This document shows, in pieces, positions 46,568 through 56,666 of a stretch of 64,000 bases of DNA. The notes beneath the pieces were generated by a model, which saw nothing but the letters and a program-made list of their open reading frames with translations, was not told the DNA's origin and searched no databases. The position numbers and the translations under genes are program-made. Numbering within the stretch: the first letter of the stretch is position 1; every line of letters begins with the position of its first letter. The stretch is from Mycocentrospora acerina (Eukaryota; Ascomycota; Dothideomycetes; Pleosporales): positions 255,446 to 319,445 of the forward strand of contig JAKUHH010000151.1 of assembly GCA_022701365.1 (NCBI GenBank), in the 5' to 3' direction.

Positions 46568-48278
46568 GTGCTACTAGTGTTGTTAGCGGCAACCGTGGTC
46601 GCCCAAACAGCTCTCGATGTTCCATGGAGTACTAGGAGGTATGGTCCTGATGGTCCATGGCAAGCCGTCAAAATCCCAGTCGGAGGCTGGGACAGAACCC
46701 TGATGATCGAAGCGCAAAACCATGCCGATATCGACATCTACCCAGGAGGAATTGTCTCCTCTTTGACTTTCAGCGAGTTAGCATACAAACCCTACCTGAA
46801 TAGCACATGCAGCACAGGAGGAACGTGAGATCCTGAACCTGCATCAATGGCGTGGTTCAGAAAACTCCTGTGAGGGTGGCATCCTACTATCGAGGACAAA
46901 TCGTATGGGCTTCAAACAGGTCCACTAAATTACACGCAAGAGCAATCACCATAGGAAAACGGACAGTCTGAAACATAACGATAGCGCATACGAACTCAGG
47001 TAGCATCACATATTTCAACGGAAAACGACAGGGTATGAATATCGGATTTCTGGCTCTCGGTGGCGCAGAAACGGTGCAAACGTTTGACAGGGGCGGGGAC
47101 TCCGGCGCAGCTGGTTTAAATACAACTGGGCGTGTTTATAATGGAAAGTTTTACGAAGATAAAAGTATTGCGTCATACTCGTCTGGTTTACAAATTGGCT
47201 CTGCGGCGTTCGAGTATTCTTTGGTGGTTATAACAAAGGCCGAGTCATCGGACCCGTCACTACACGATTTGACGGAGAAGACTTAATTGACCTTCTCGAT
47301 ATCGGAATCGGGGTTCAGAATGGGGGGTCACCATTCGACTTTGACAGCAAGAGTAATCTGTTAGTCAGCGCTGTGGGCGTTGTCGGTAGATCTCAACAGG
47401 TTAAAATTGACTCCAAGACACCGTATCTCTCTTTACCAGAGAAGACTTGTGAAGGTCTCGCCAAACTTCTTCCTATTAGGTACGACGATGTCTCGAAATA
47501 CTATCTCTGGCAGACCAATGATCCCAAGTATGAGAAGATCGTCACATCTCCAGCATATCTGAGCTTCACCTTTCCCCCCGCTCGAGGCTCGGACAAGAAC
47601 GTGGTTGTTAAAGTTCCGTTTGTGTTACTCAACCTCACCCTCGAAGCTCCCATAGTCAACAAGCCCACCCAATACTTTCCCTGCCACTCTTTTATGCCTT
47701 CGACAGACACTCATAACCACCAAAGTAATGACACTCTTCGTTTAGGTCGTGCCTTTCTACAATCCGCCTTCATTGGCCGTAACTGGCTGACAAAAACATC
47801 GTGGATGGCGCAAGCTCCTGGGCCAGGCTTCAAAGGTTAGGGTCTAGGTGATGAGATCAAAGACATAAAAGCCGGAGACACAGATCTAGAAAGCTGGTCA
47901 AGTGCTGATATAAACTACTTCAACCGGACATGGACGGGACACTGGAACGTTGACAGTCTTACACCATCAGCCTCAGATACAGGGAACACCAACATGACTT
48001 CACCCGACCAAAGCAATAGCAAGAGTAGTAATGGGTTTTCAACCGGTACGAAAGCCGGCATTGGGATCGGCATCGGCGCTGTGATAGTAGCTGTCATAGC
48101 AATCTTAGCTAGTGTATATTTAATACTTAGGCGTCGACGCAGAACGGGCTTGAGCGAAAAAACACCAGCCCACCAGCGTACGTTGAAGATTACCAACACT
48201 CTTCTGTGGAACATGGTATTGGCACCGGGGAAATTCAAGAGCTATCTTTGCTCAAGTTTCCCCGGGAGCTGCACGTAG
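46568..48278 (+). pseudogene. aspartic-protease-like secreted/membrane protein, decayed
   Basis: The parts align to one fungal family with a pepsin-like fold, a signal peptide and a C-terminal membrane helix. Fragment 1 (46568-46828): hydrophobic leader (LLVLLAATVVAQ), then DIDIYPGGIVSSLTF. Fragment 2 (about 46972-47220): TNSGSITYFNGKRQ through GNLQIGSAAFEYS-type text. Fragment 3 (47220-48278): FGGYNKGRVIGPVTRFDGED, SKTPYLSLPEKTCEGL, and a C-terminal helix (AGIGIGIGAVIVAVIAILAS) followed by five Arg. Breaks: no ATG at the leader; several stops between 46827 and 46971, including TGA at 46969; a one-base frameshift near 47218-47220; and an in-frame TAG at 47838 (FKG-stop-GLGDEIK). The TGA and TAG fit C-to-T change from CGA and CAG. 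The usual catalytic DTG is not seen, so the parent may already have been a non-catalytic homologue. Confidence 0.8.
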
Positions 48279-49539
48279 AGACTGGTTTCCATGAATTGCC
48301 AGACCATAATGATCCGAGGTGGAGGTAATATTGTACATTTGCTGGTAACAGTTGTCATCTTGACCTTTTTTAAGACTACACCTACTTTTTTCTGTTTCGA
48401 GTAAGGTTGCCATTTCGTCTCAGACAGATTTTGAATGTGGATTTGTATTAATTGAGGTATCTTCTTTGATGAATTAAGAGCATTGCTTTAGTTGCTACAA
48501 TACAGAAGAACCAAGGTTGGTATAGCACGAATAATCGAATTTTCTTCTTCTCTATATTGCTTTGAAAATCTATCCACAGTCTTTTGTTGCCGAAATATAG
48601 ATTCGGCGATGTGGTCGCTCATTTTGAGTCGATTTCAACATAACAAAGTCCTCGATATTGGCAAACTGATGAGATTAGGAAAGGAGAGGATTGGATTGGA
48701 CTAGAAAGAGGAGAACTGATGATTGATTACAACGTGCATACTACCTACAATATGGAGGAGGAAAGTGCGTGCTGAGTCATCGGCTAATGCCGCAACTAAT
48801 CAGCGTGTGGCACCTTCATGGTGACCACCGCGGACACAAACCCTTTATCTAACTTATATTCTCAATTAAGGCAAACTTTCCTGGATCTTCCACTTGTGTT
48901 TGGACACTCTCATGTTACTATCGGGCTTTCTCGACACAAGAGTTAATATTGGTCAAGCACACATTCGTATCGATACAAAAACGTGAAGAATAAAGGTGGG
49001 TGGCTTCAAATAACTAGAAGGATAGTGATACTTTGATTTGATCAGTCAACGTCAAAGTTGCAAGCAATTTTTGATCATTACCCAGTATAATCATGGATTG
49101 ATTAGTCTAAATTCTTCTCATCCGCTCATCATTTGTTATTATCGTGCTATTTAAGACAAATTTACCAGAGTGCTCAGCTCGCTAAGATGGACAGAGATAG
49201 TCATCAGTTGGGCCCAGATCCAGATTAAATACTTAGTATTCATAGCTTGTATGGAATTGTGAATGACCGGCTTGGACTTTCGTGTGCAAAGGATAGTACA
49301 AAGAAGAAGAATGATGATGATGATGATGATGCAATGTTTGATATCTGGTTACATCGATTGTGCCAAAAATTTGTACAAGCCCTCGGAAAAAATAGCAGTA
49401 TATCTTTCGATTCTTCGACTCTTGCCTAAATAGTTTTGTTTCCTTGCCAGAACAATTAATCAATCTCTGAACCTGATATCAAATCGATGAAATGCTTAGC
49501 AGCAAGGAGGACCCTGATATCCATTAGCTCAGAACAGAC
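48279..49539. other. intergenic, 1.26 kb
   Basis: AT-leaning sequence with an ATG/GAT trinucleotide run at about 49311-49332. No gene is seen. Confidence 0.5.
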
Positions 49540-49740
49540 TTAAACAGTTTTCACTGTAGACTTTCTTACTCCAGGGCAGCCAAAGCCTTGACGGCAGCGA
49601 ACTGGTTGACAGCAGGCACGCTTGAGAATAGGGTCGTACACAACATCCACATCAGGGTTGAACGGCTCTGGGCTGGGGGCAGCGAAGACTGTTGCGGATA
49701 GCATGGCAAAAGCCGAAAAGATGATGGTGGTAGCCTTCAT
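49540..49740 (-). CDS. small secreted cysteine-containing peptide, 66 residues
   Basis: A short single-exon gene starting at the ATG at 49740. The first ~20 residues form a clear signal peptide (MKATTIIFSAFAMLSATVFA). A pro-segment follows (APSPEPFNPDVDVVYDP) that ends ILKR, a KEX2-type dibasic site. The predicted mature peptide starts ACCQPVRCRQGFGCP and has four cysteines in a CC-C-C spacing, enough for two disulfides, and a basic tail. Layout (signal, pro-piece, KR, short Cys-rich peptide) is like fungal KEX2-processed secreted peptides and candidate effectors. Nothing shows activity; whether it is toxic, antimicrobial or a signal is unknown. It lies in the decaying zone close to AT-rich repeats, where effector-like genes often sit. 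Confidence 0.7.
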   Translation of the reverse strand: MKATTIIFSAFAMLSATVFAAPSPEPFNPDVDVVYDPILKRACCQPVRCRQGFGCPGVRKSTVKTV

Positions 49741-51345
49741 TGTTGAAGTGCTTGAAAGATAGATGGGAATGGGGTTGAGGCGAGGTAATGATGATGATAA
49801 TGATAGATGTGGTGGTTGCATTCGGGTTTATATACATTTTTGAAGTACTGTTATCTTCTAGCATGTACAATTGAGGCAAGGCGTATTTTCAAGATTGTAG
49901 TTACGGTGGGCTGCCTGAAGGAAGCCACCACCAATGGGACACATTCGTTTTATTTGTGACGTCTAAGAGGAAGCAAAATTTAATATAAGAGATCCTTCCT
50001 ATTCGTGCTATTTGGTAACCTAGTGATGTCTACGTCTCTTAAATATCCGCCACCCCCTCCTAGGCGTCCAACTCAATGATACTTTGACGCCGAGTATGGG
50101 CCGCCGCGCTTAGTTTTTAGAGTGGGTTGATGTAGTGCAATTCGGATATCTGATTCATTGAGCAGTACTTCAATTGATGGATGTAGATTCGGCACAGAAA
50201 GAGCTGCCCCTGTTTCTATAACAATGCCCCACCAATGAAGTAGTCATCGTCACAATGGATAAGAGTGACGCAGCAAATTCAAATGAAAACAAGGTTTCGT
50301 TTTATGTCGTCAGAAAAGTCTACAATTGGTGTAGCGATAAAATTTGTAGCTAGAATGGCAAGCACGAGACACTGATGGTAACATCTGTCAATTTTGAAGT
50401 CAACAAATCGCATTGTGGAGGGATTAAATCAACCGAGCTACAACTGTGATAATGAACTTGTTTCAGTTCATATGACGATCGCTGAGTGATTCAGATTCTG
50501 TAAGTAGCTTTTTGAAATTGGTTTCTATTATTTCATGATAACGTAGATTTCGCTCTCTCTTGAAAGTTCAATTTTTGTGGAATCGAGAAAATCAATTGAA
50601 GGATATTTGTACTCCCTGTATGATCCAATAATCAGATTCATGGTCATTCGCCACTCTCTCATAGTTGCTCAAAAAGATAAGAAAACTCTCAAATAGTACT
50701 GTGTATACATTCTCTATGGAGTTAAATACCCAACAACACAGTTTTAGCATCGCCGCCACATGGTGATAACGACGTGCGTCTCCGCAATTAGTTTCTTGTC
50801 TCAAGCGTGATGTAATTTTAATTAGGAAGGTCTAAGGACTTCCAAGAAATAACCAAGGGAATTTGGATGCAGCTTTTGGAGCTATGTAACAACGCTTGTG
50901 GGGAAGGATTGAAGGTTGCCGCGTCTATCCCTCAAGAGTCAGAAAGCGGGTTAAATGTCAAGGCTCGGGTCGCGCGGGCCACTAGCCTGCCGGCGGTTCT
51001 TGAGAACATGAATTGACTGTCGGCGCGCGGGGATACTGTCGCGTTCGATCACTCAGTATATAATAATGAGAAAAAAAACGTGGTAATAGCGATCAAAACC
51101 GAGTAAATGGTCTGGTCTGGGATAAACGGAATATCCGCGACGAGCCGAATTCAGGCCCTCGCGCGATCGATAACCAACAACCATGCCTGTTAAAACCCGG
51201 CGTACTGGAAGCGACTGTCCACAATTAAACGGCGCGTTCTCATTCCACTCGCTCTTGCGCCCGCTTTTGTCACTGCCTAAAGTAGAAAATGGTGTCTGGC
51301 GCAAGTGATAGCTTCTACAATCAAGGAACCAAGCCACAAAAAAAC
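49741..51345. other. intergenic, 1.6 kb
   Basis: No supportable gene. A minus-strand ORF at 51337-51053 has an odd Arg/Gly/Tyr-rich composition and no domain. The plus-strand piece around 50940-51260 is clearly more GC-rich than its surroundings, so it may be a fragment of different origin. Confidence 0.4.
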
Positions 51346-51829
51346 TTAAATACTGATAAACCCACTAAAATCCAGCACATCCCCACCATTACTCATATTA
51401 TTCAACGTTCCATTTCGTGAAATCTTTGTTTCCAACATGATAGTTGTGACTCGTATGAATTCTTTATGAATGAGAGGCTTGTACAATGACCAGCTTGTCT
51501 TTACATCTCTTGCTGGTAGAGTGTAGTTTTTCTCTTGATAGCCTACTAGAACGAGGAAACCCCTACCACCTTGTATGATGACTTTGCACGTAGATAAAAC
51601 ATGTGAAATCTCCAGACTTGCTGTTGTCAATTACAACACAAGCATTACAACGAGCGCCATTTTCGTTCTTCAATGGCTCATGAGCCACCTTTGAGCTGTC
51701 TAGTAGAACGATTTCGTTGTCCTTACGAAGCTAGCTTGTTTTGTTGGGAAATTTGAAGCTTCGAAAGAGAACACTGTAGTTATTTTTTATGGATATAGCT
51801 CCACTGAGTTTTCTGCGCAGTTGTTGCAT
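51346..51829 (-). pseudogene. broken ORF for a Cys-containing protein, unknown function
   Basis: Reading down from the ATG at 51829 (MQQLRRKLSG), one frame runs to about 51590 with a single in-frame TAG after FPNKTS. Past the stop it continues KDNEIVLLDSS, then GARCNACVVIDNSKSGDFTC and FIYVQSHH. A second frame further on (51560-51346) carries YTLPARDVKTSWSLYKP. The pieces look like one protein interrupted by a stop and perhaps by an intron near GTGGTAGG at about 51572. The TAG would fit CAG-to-TAG change. No family is recognised and no signal peptide is evident. The piece is weak as a gene but too protein-like to ignore. Confidence 0.35.
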
Positions 51830-51842
51830 GAAACTAGGGCAG

Positions 51843-52947
51843 CTAATTTATTAACCCAAACGCAATGGTCAAATCAAGCCCACCTCTTGATGCGATAGGG
51901 CCGTGTTCAAAGTCGTCAACTGGGAACGAATTGCTTGTGTAGTGCTGCAAAGACTGTTTTGAATCATTAAACCGTCTCGGAGCTCTTTTGCTATCGAGCT
52001 TATGAGTTACCTGACACAAAAGCTCTGAGCTTAGTGGTCTCACATCCTCCGTTCTATCATATGAATGCATTCTTGTAAGAGCGGACCTGTTGTGCCAATC
52101 AAACGAGATCGAGATTCGCCGCGTTGATTCCCTGTTATTGCAGTTCCAAACGACGCGTCCGATTGGGCTTCGACCCTGAATCCATACCTGAAATCTGATA
52201 CGCTTTACAGGCGGCAAAGATTGTTCTATACTAGAGGCAACGAGCTGACGTTCTTCAGAAATTCAAATGGGATTGAAATCTTTAACTGGAATACGTCGGT
52301 CCTTAAAAAAGGATGCATCGAAGTGGAAGACAGTACGTCCGTCGGACACCATCATAGGGAAGTCAAGATATCTGTCAGGGTCATTTCTTTTCAAACAGAT
52401 AGCTACTAAACGATGCTATAGTTTTGTCCTACACACAAGAAATGCGAAGCGCAAACCGTGCCAAGAGGTGCGGAGTAGTCTAATATTCGTCATATGGATA
52501 TCGGGTTTCCACTGGCAGGTTGAAGGTAGTTCAAATCTCTCGCCACTCGTACTATTAAAAAAGAGTTTCTTCTTAGCTTCCAAAGCTTGTATCTTCTCCT
52601 TAGGCTTAGGACCTTGAAATACTTCGGCGTCCTCATACTTGATCGGTTTATAGTCACCACCTCTATCAAAAAGTGAGACACCAGGCGCTAACATATCGCC
52701 AGTAGCGAATCCTGCGTTCCAAGCAAAATTTTTATGATCAGAAGTGGTATCGAAGATCTCAAGCTGTAGCCTTCTAAACGCGTTCTTGGATCCTTCAACA
52801 TACCTGCGAAAATGGACACATAATCGGAATGCGAATTTCATGTAGGTCATGTGCAGGCGATACGTACGGAGGAGGCATATGGACTCCAAATAAACCCATT
52901 AGTGAATAAGCTTGGTCCTCTGCGCGGGTCGATGATCGGCGTGCAGC
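51843..52947 (-). pseudogene. HET-domain (heterokaryon incompatibility) gene remnant
   Basis: HET proteins act in non-self recognition and programmed cell death after hyphal fusion. The remnant starts at an acceptor (TTTCAG at 52948) with AARRSSTRAEDQAYSLMGLF, the conserved end of the HET domain, continues GVHMPPYVEGSKNAFRRL across an intron (52804-52867), then EIFDTTSDHKNFAWNAGF. The same frame runs on to 51843 but is cut by TAG at 52418-52416 (before HRLVAICLKRNDPDRYLDFP) and TGA at 52265-52263 (after VKDFNPI). After the second stop comes VKRIRFQVWIQGRSPIGRVV. Both stops fit C-to-T change. The N-terminal part of the HET domain is absent: the sequence upstream of 52948 goes straight into the AT-rich block. 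Both the truncation and the stops suggest the gene is dead. Confidence 0.82.
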
Positions 52948-53492
52948 CTGAAATGTTTTTTCTAATACAGATATTAAATAATTAGAAATGGTCAGTATAA
53001 CCATGTTTAGCTACTCCTAATACTAGCAATGTTTCTTAGGGAAAGTTTTTGTATTTTATACATTCTAACAAATTAAACAGTAGCATAAGTTTATTAGCAT
53101 AATTAGCTGCTGTATTGTCTAGCCTCTACAAAATCATTCGGCCTTACCAAGCAAGGTTATTTCTAAGGGCCTAGCTGCAACTAAGACCTTAAGAATACAC
53201 AGAATATACATGCCTTACTAAAAAGAACGCGTGAAGGGTAGGAGGGCTACAAAGTCTAACTCTAAAGACTAATTAGATTAGACTACTGCAGCAATAAAAT
53301 ATGCTATGCAATTCTAAAGCTTAGTGTAACCTTAGACCCTACTAGACGTTCTTTTAAGGACAATATAACTAATTTAATAAATTATTTTATTAAGTGCTTA
53401 TTAGTATTTTATTTACGCTGTAAGTTATTGCTAGTTAAGAACAAATTATGTAGGATACTCTTCTAATAATATAGTTTAAAAACTAAGGTTTC

Positions 53493-53778
53493 TGTAACAA
53501 CGCAGGTTATAAGAGAGTGATTGGAATAGGGTCTAGAGTATCTACTACAAGGCATATAGGAGTGCTAGGACTAGAGGGTAACTAAAGATACTATTCTTTA
53601 CACCTATAGGTCTTATATAAAAGGATATAAAAAAACTACTTATTTAAACTATATAAGCTGCTACCTTATATACCCCTTCTTAAGATTGCTATCTAGGGCA
53701 AGTACAAAACAGGTAGCTATTAGATAGGTATTAGTTAACTTAGGGGTAATAATAGGATGTGACGTTGTAAACGTTACA
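53493..53778 (+). mobile_element. solo LTR, copy A
   Basis: 286 bp starting TGTAACAACGCAGG and ending AAACGTTACA, with GTTTC directly before and GTTTC directly after (5-bp target duplication). An internal TATATAAAAGG box lies near 53617. TG...CA ends, a 5-bp duplication and a central TATA box fit a retrotransposon LTR left by recombination. Confidence 0.8.
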
Positions 53779-54249
53779 GTTTCTTTAGCAGCAATCTTAA
53801 TAAATTATCTTAAAAACAAGTTGTAATAAAGAAATAATTTGTCTAATACTTAGACTATAACATCTATATTCTCCTTAAATTTTTAAAGCTAAAAGCTAAG
53901 TAATATTATAAAAGCTAGTTTTAAGTTTTAGTTAAAATATTATTTACTCTCTTACTATAAAAAGAAGAAAAAATTTATAAAGAGAACTAATAAATTTTTT
54001 AAAAGTAAACTTTAAGCTTTGTACTAATTTAATTTATAAGTAGATAACTTATCCTTTAAAAGAATTAGGAAAATATATATCCTCTAAATTACTATCCTTA
54101 GTTCTTCTGTTTTTTAAAACACTTTATATTTATAACATAAAACTTATTCTATAATATTTAAATTAAAGTTTTTTTAAGATCTATCTTACTAAGATATGTA
54201 AAGATTAATAAAGTTAGATTAAATATAGCAGAATAGTAATCTAGTTATA

Positions 54250-54465
54250 TAGTCTAGAAGTTGTATGTTATAATCCTAGTCTATACTTAATTATAGCAGT
54301 TGTTATAGACTAGCCTTTTTGCAGCAAGATATAAAAAGTGTAAACAGTAGTATTAAGTATCTTAAGGAGTTTCTATACTAATTGCTCTAATATGTCTATG
54401 TTTTATAGTATTATGTATTTATTTACCTACTTATAGTAATACTCTATATTACTAGCCCTTTATAT
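54250..54465. repeat. repeat family 2, copy A
   Basis: Shares with 55446-55590 and 63420-63620 a core like GTATTAAGTATCTTAAGGAG and CTAATTGCTCTAAT. It is degraded and of unknown class. Confidence 0.7.
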
Positions 54466-54866
54466 ACCTCTCCCCTTATATTTACTCTTACTTTAGTTTT
54501 GCTTTTTATAATATAATTATTCTAAACTTATACTAGTATAGCAGTCTTCTAGCTTAGGTTAAAGGTCTAAGTACATTTGCTCTAGTATTATTCTATTTCT
54601 AGTTTATATTATTATAGTTATTTTTAGAAAGATTCTTTAAGTGCAAAGTAGCCTTAGCTAGGTCTATGTGTTATGCACCTTACTACTTTTAGAATTCTTC
54701 ACTTCTTTACATCTTTTTAGTAGCTTTTATATAACTTCTTATTTACTCTTTTTATTAAATCTACTTCTGTATCTTTTTAATTTATATTTAGTTATCCTAA
54801 GTAGTTATATCTGTGTATCTTAATCTTACTATTAGCTTTAGTTTAGCTATATCTAGTTCTAGTAGG

Positions 54867-55445
54867 TGTAACATTTACAACGTTATATTATGTAATTACT
54901 GCTTAGTTAACTAACACCTATCTAATAGCTACCTGTTTTGTATTTTCTCTAGGTAGCAATCCTAAGAAAGAGTTTATAAGGTTGCAGGCTATTTAGCTTT
55001 ATAGAGAAGTTTTTGTAACAACACAGGTTATAAGAGAGTAATCTAAATAAGGTCTAAAGTGTCTACTATAAGGCATTTAGGAGTGCTAAGACTAAAGTGT
55101 ATACTAAAGATACTATTATCTACACCTATAGGTCCTATATAAAAGGATATAGAAAAACTACTCTACAAAGCTATATAGGCTGCACCCTTATATACCCCTT
55201 TCTTAGGGTTGCTATCTGTGGCGAGTACAAAACAGGTGGCTATCAGATAGGTGGTAATTGACTCAGGGGTAATGATAGGATGTGACGTTATAAACGTTAC
55301 AGTTTTTCTTTATCTTTTATACAAGACCTTTAAGTGTATAGAATAGTATCTTTAGTTTACCCTCTAGTTCTAGCACTCCTATATGCCTTGTAGTATACAC
55401 TTTAGACCCTATTTAGATCACTCTCTTATAACCTGCGTTGTTACA
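54867..55445 (-). mobile_element. solo LTR, copy C, interrupted by copy B
   Basis: Minus-strand copy in two parts, 54867-55013 and 55302-55445. It begins TGTAACATTTACAACG and ends GCGTTGTTACA. Removing the insert at 55014-55301 and one copy of its 5-bp duplication leaves 286 bp, the same length as copy A. Confidence 0.75.
55014..55301 (+). mobile_element. solo LTR, copy B, nested in copy C
   Basis: 288 bp, starting TGTAACAACACAGG and ending AAACGTTACA, flanked on both sides by GTTTT. It carries the same TATATAAAAGG box near 55137. It matches copy A closely along its length. Confidence 0.8.
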
Positions 55446-55590
55446 AAGACATAGAAAGTGTTAATAGTATTATTAAGTATCTTCAAGAGTCTCTTTACTA
55501 ATTACTCTAATAATTTTATATTTTATGTGTTATTTATTTGCTTACCTTCATGCAGTTGTTCTATTTGTCACTAACCCTTTATTGTCTATA
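55446..55590. repeat. repeat family 2, copy B (partial)
   Basis: Begins right at the end of LTR copy C and aligns to 54330-54465 and 63480-63620. Confidence 0.65.
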
Positions 55591-56666
55591 ACACAAAATT
55601 AAAATATTCTAAAACTTTCTAATTTGTTAATTTTAAGATACTATATTTATTTCTATTTTGTAAATAAATTAATACGTTCTTTAGTTTCTTAAGAAGAATT
55701 TTAAGCCTTTTACTTTAAATCTTAAAAGGAAAATAAGCCTTATTACTCTTCTTTTTAATTTAAAAAATGTACAAGTTAATTTTATTAATTATATTTTCTT
55801 TATGTTCTTAATTGTATATTTAATTTAATACAAGATTAATGCTTTTTTATATACCTAAGGGTTATAGAGTCTAATTATAATTATTGTTATATTATAAATA
55901 CATTAATTATTTAGAAATCCTAAGCTATAAAGTGAAAATCCTATATAATCTTATTAAAGTTATACTTAGTAGTAATTTTTAATATTTTAAAATTTATTAA
56001 CTTTGCTAATAAAAGGAATACTTTAATAATTTAATTATCTTAACTTTAAAATTTATCTTTAGAAGATTTTCTTAACTTTATATTTTTTAAAAGAAGTTTT
56101 ATTATTAAAAACTTTTAATTATAAAAATGCTATACTAAAAGTAGTTGCAGTAAAGTAGTACATTAGACTATAAAAATTGCACAGTACTTAATTCTATAAA
56201 GGTAATAGCAAAAGCTAAATAAAGGAGAATTTAGATTAACTTATTTACTTTAAAAAGAAATAGTTAAAAAGTCAAAAAAAACTACTATGATATTCTTTAA
56301 GAGTAAAAATAAAAAATTAAGATGATACATTAGATTTCAGAACAATTTTAATTTAATATCTCTTATTTATTATTTAGATTCTAATATTGTCAAATTGTTT
56401 AATATATAAGAAATCTTGTCATAGGAGACTACTGTCACAAGAGGCAACGTACAGTTACTCCAAGGCACATAGAAAATGCTTGGTTGAAATGCTACGTAGA
56501 GTACTCTGTGGTGTAGATGAGGATAGTTATCATGAGAGGAGTGTGAGATGCTGAACAATAAATAAAGGCAGCGAAATAAGCGAAAAGACCTAGCGATGTC
56601 TAACAAGGGTGTGACGGGCAATATCGTCGCAATTACCACTTACTGAGCAGGTCGAAGCTGTGAGTC

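Larger units (their letters stand above)
52948..56390. other. AT-rich, RIP-like repeat block 1
   Basis: About 3.4 kb of AT-rich sequence dense in TA and with almost no ORFs above 60 codons. Holds LTR-like copies and a second repeat family. No intact gene or recognisable transposase is seen. Confidence 0.85.

Noticed and set aside
51053..51337. GC-richer patch with an ORF of odd Arg/Tyr composition, considered as an rDNA fragment
   Set aside because: I could not match it to any conserved rRNA segment by eye; left as unexplained sequence.
53493..55445. TGTAAC...GTTACA elements considered as MITEs
   Set aside because: The 5-bp duplications, TG...CA ends and internal TATA box fit LTRs better than a TIR DNA transposon, whose families have other duplication sizes.
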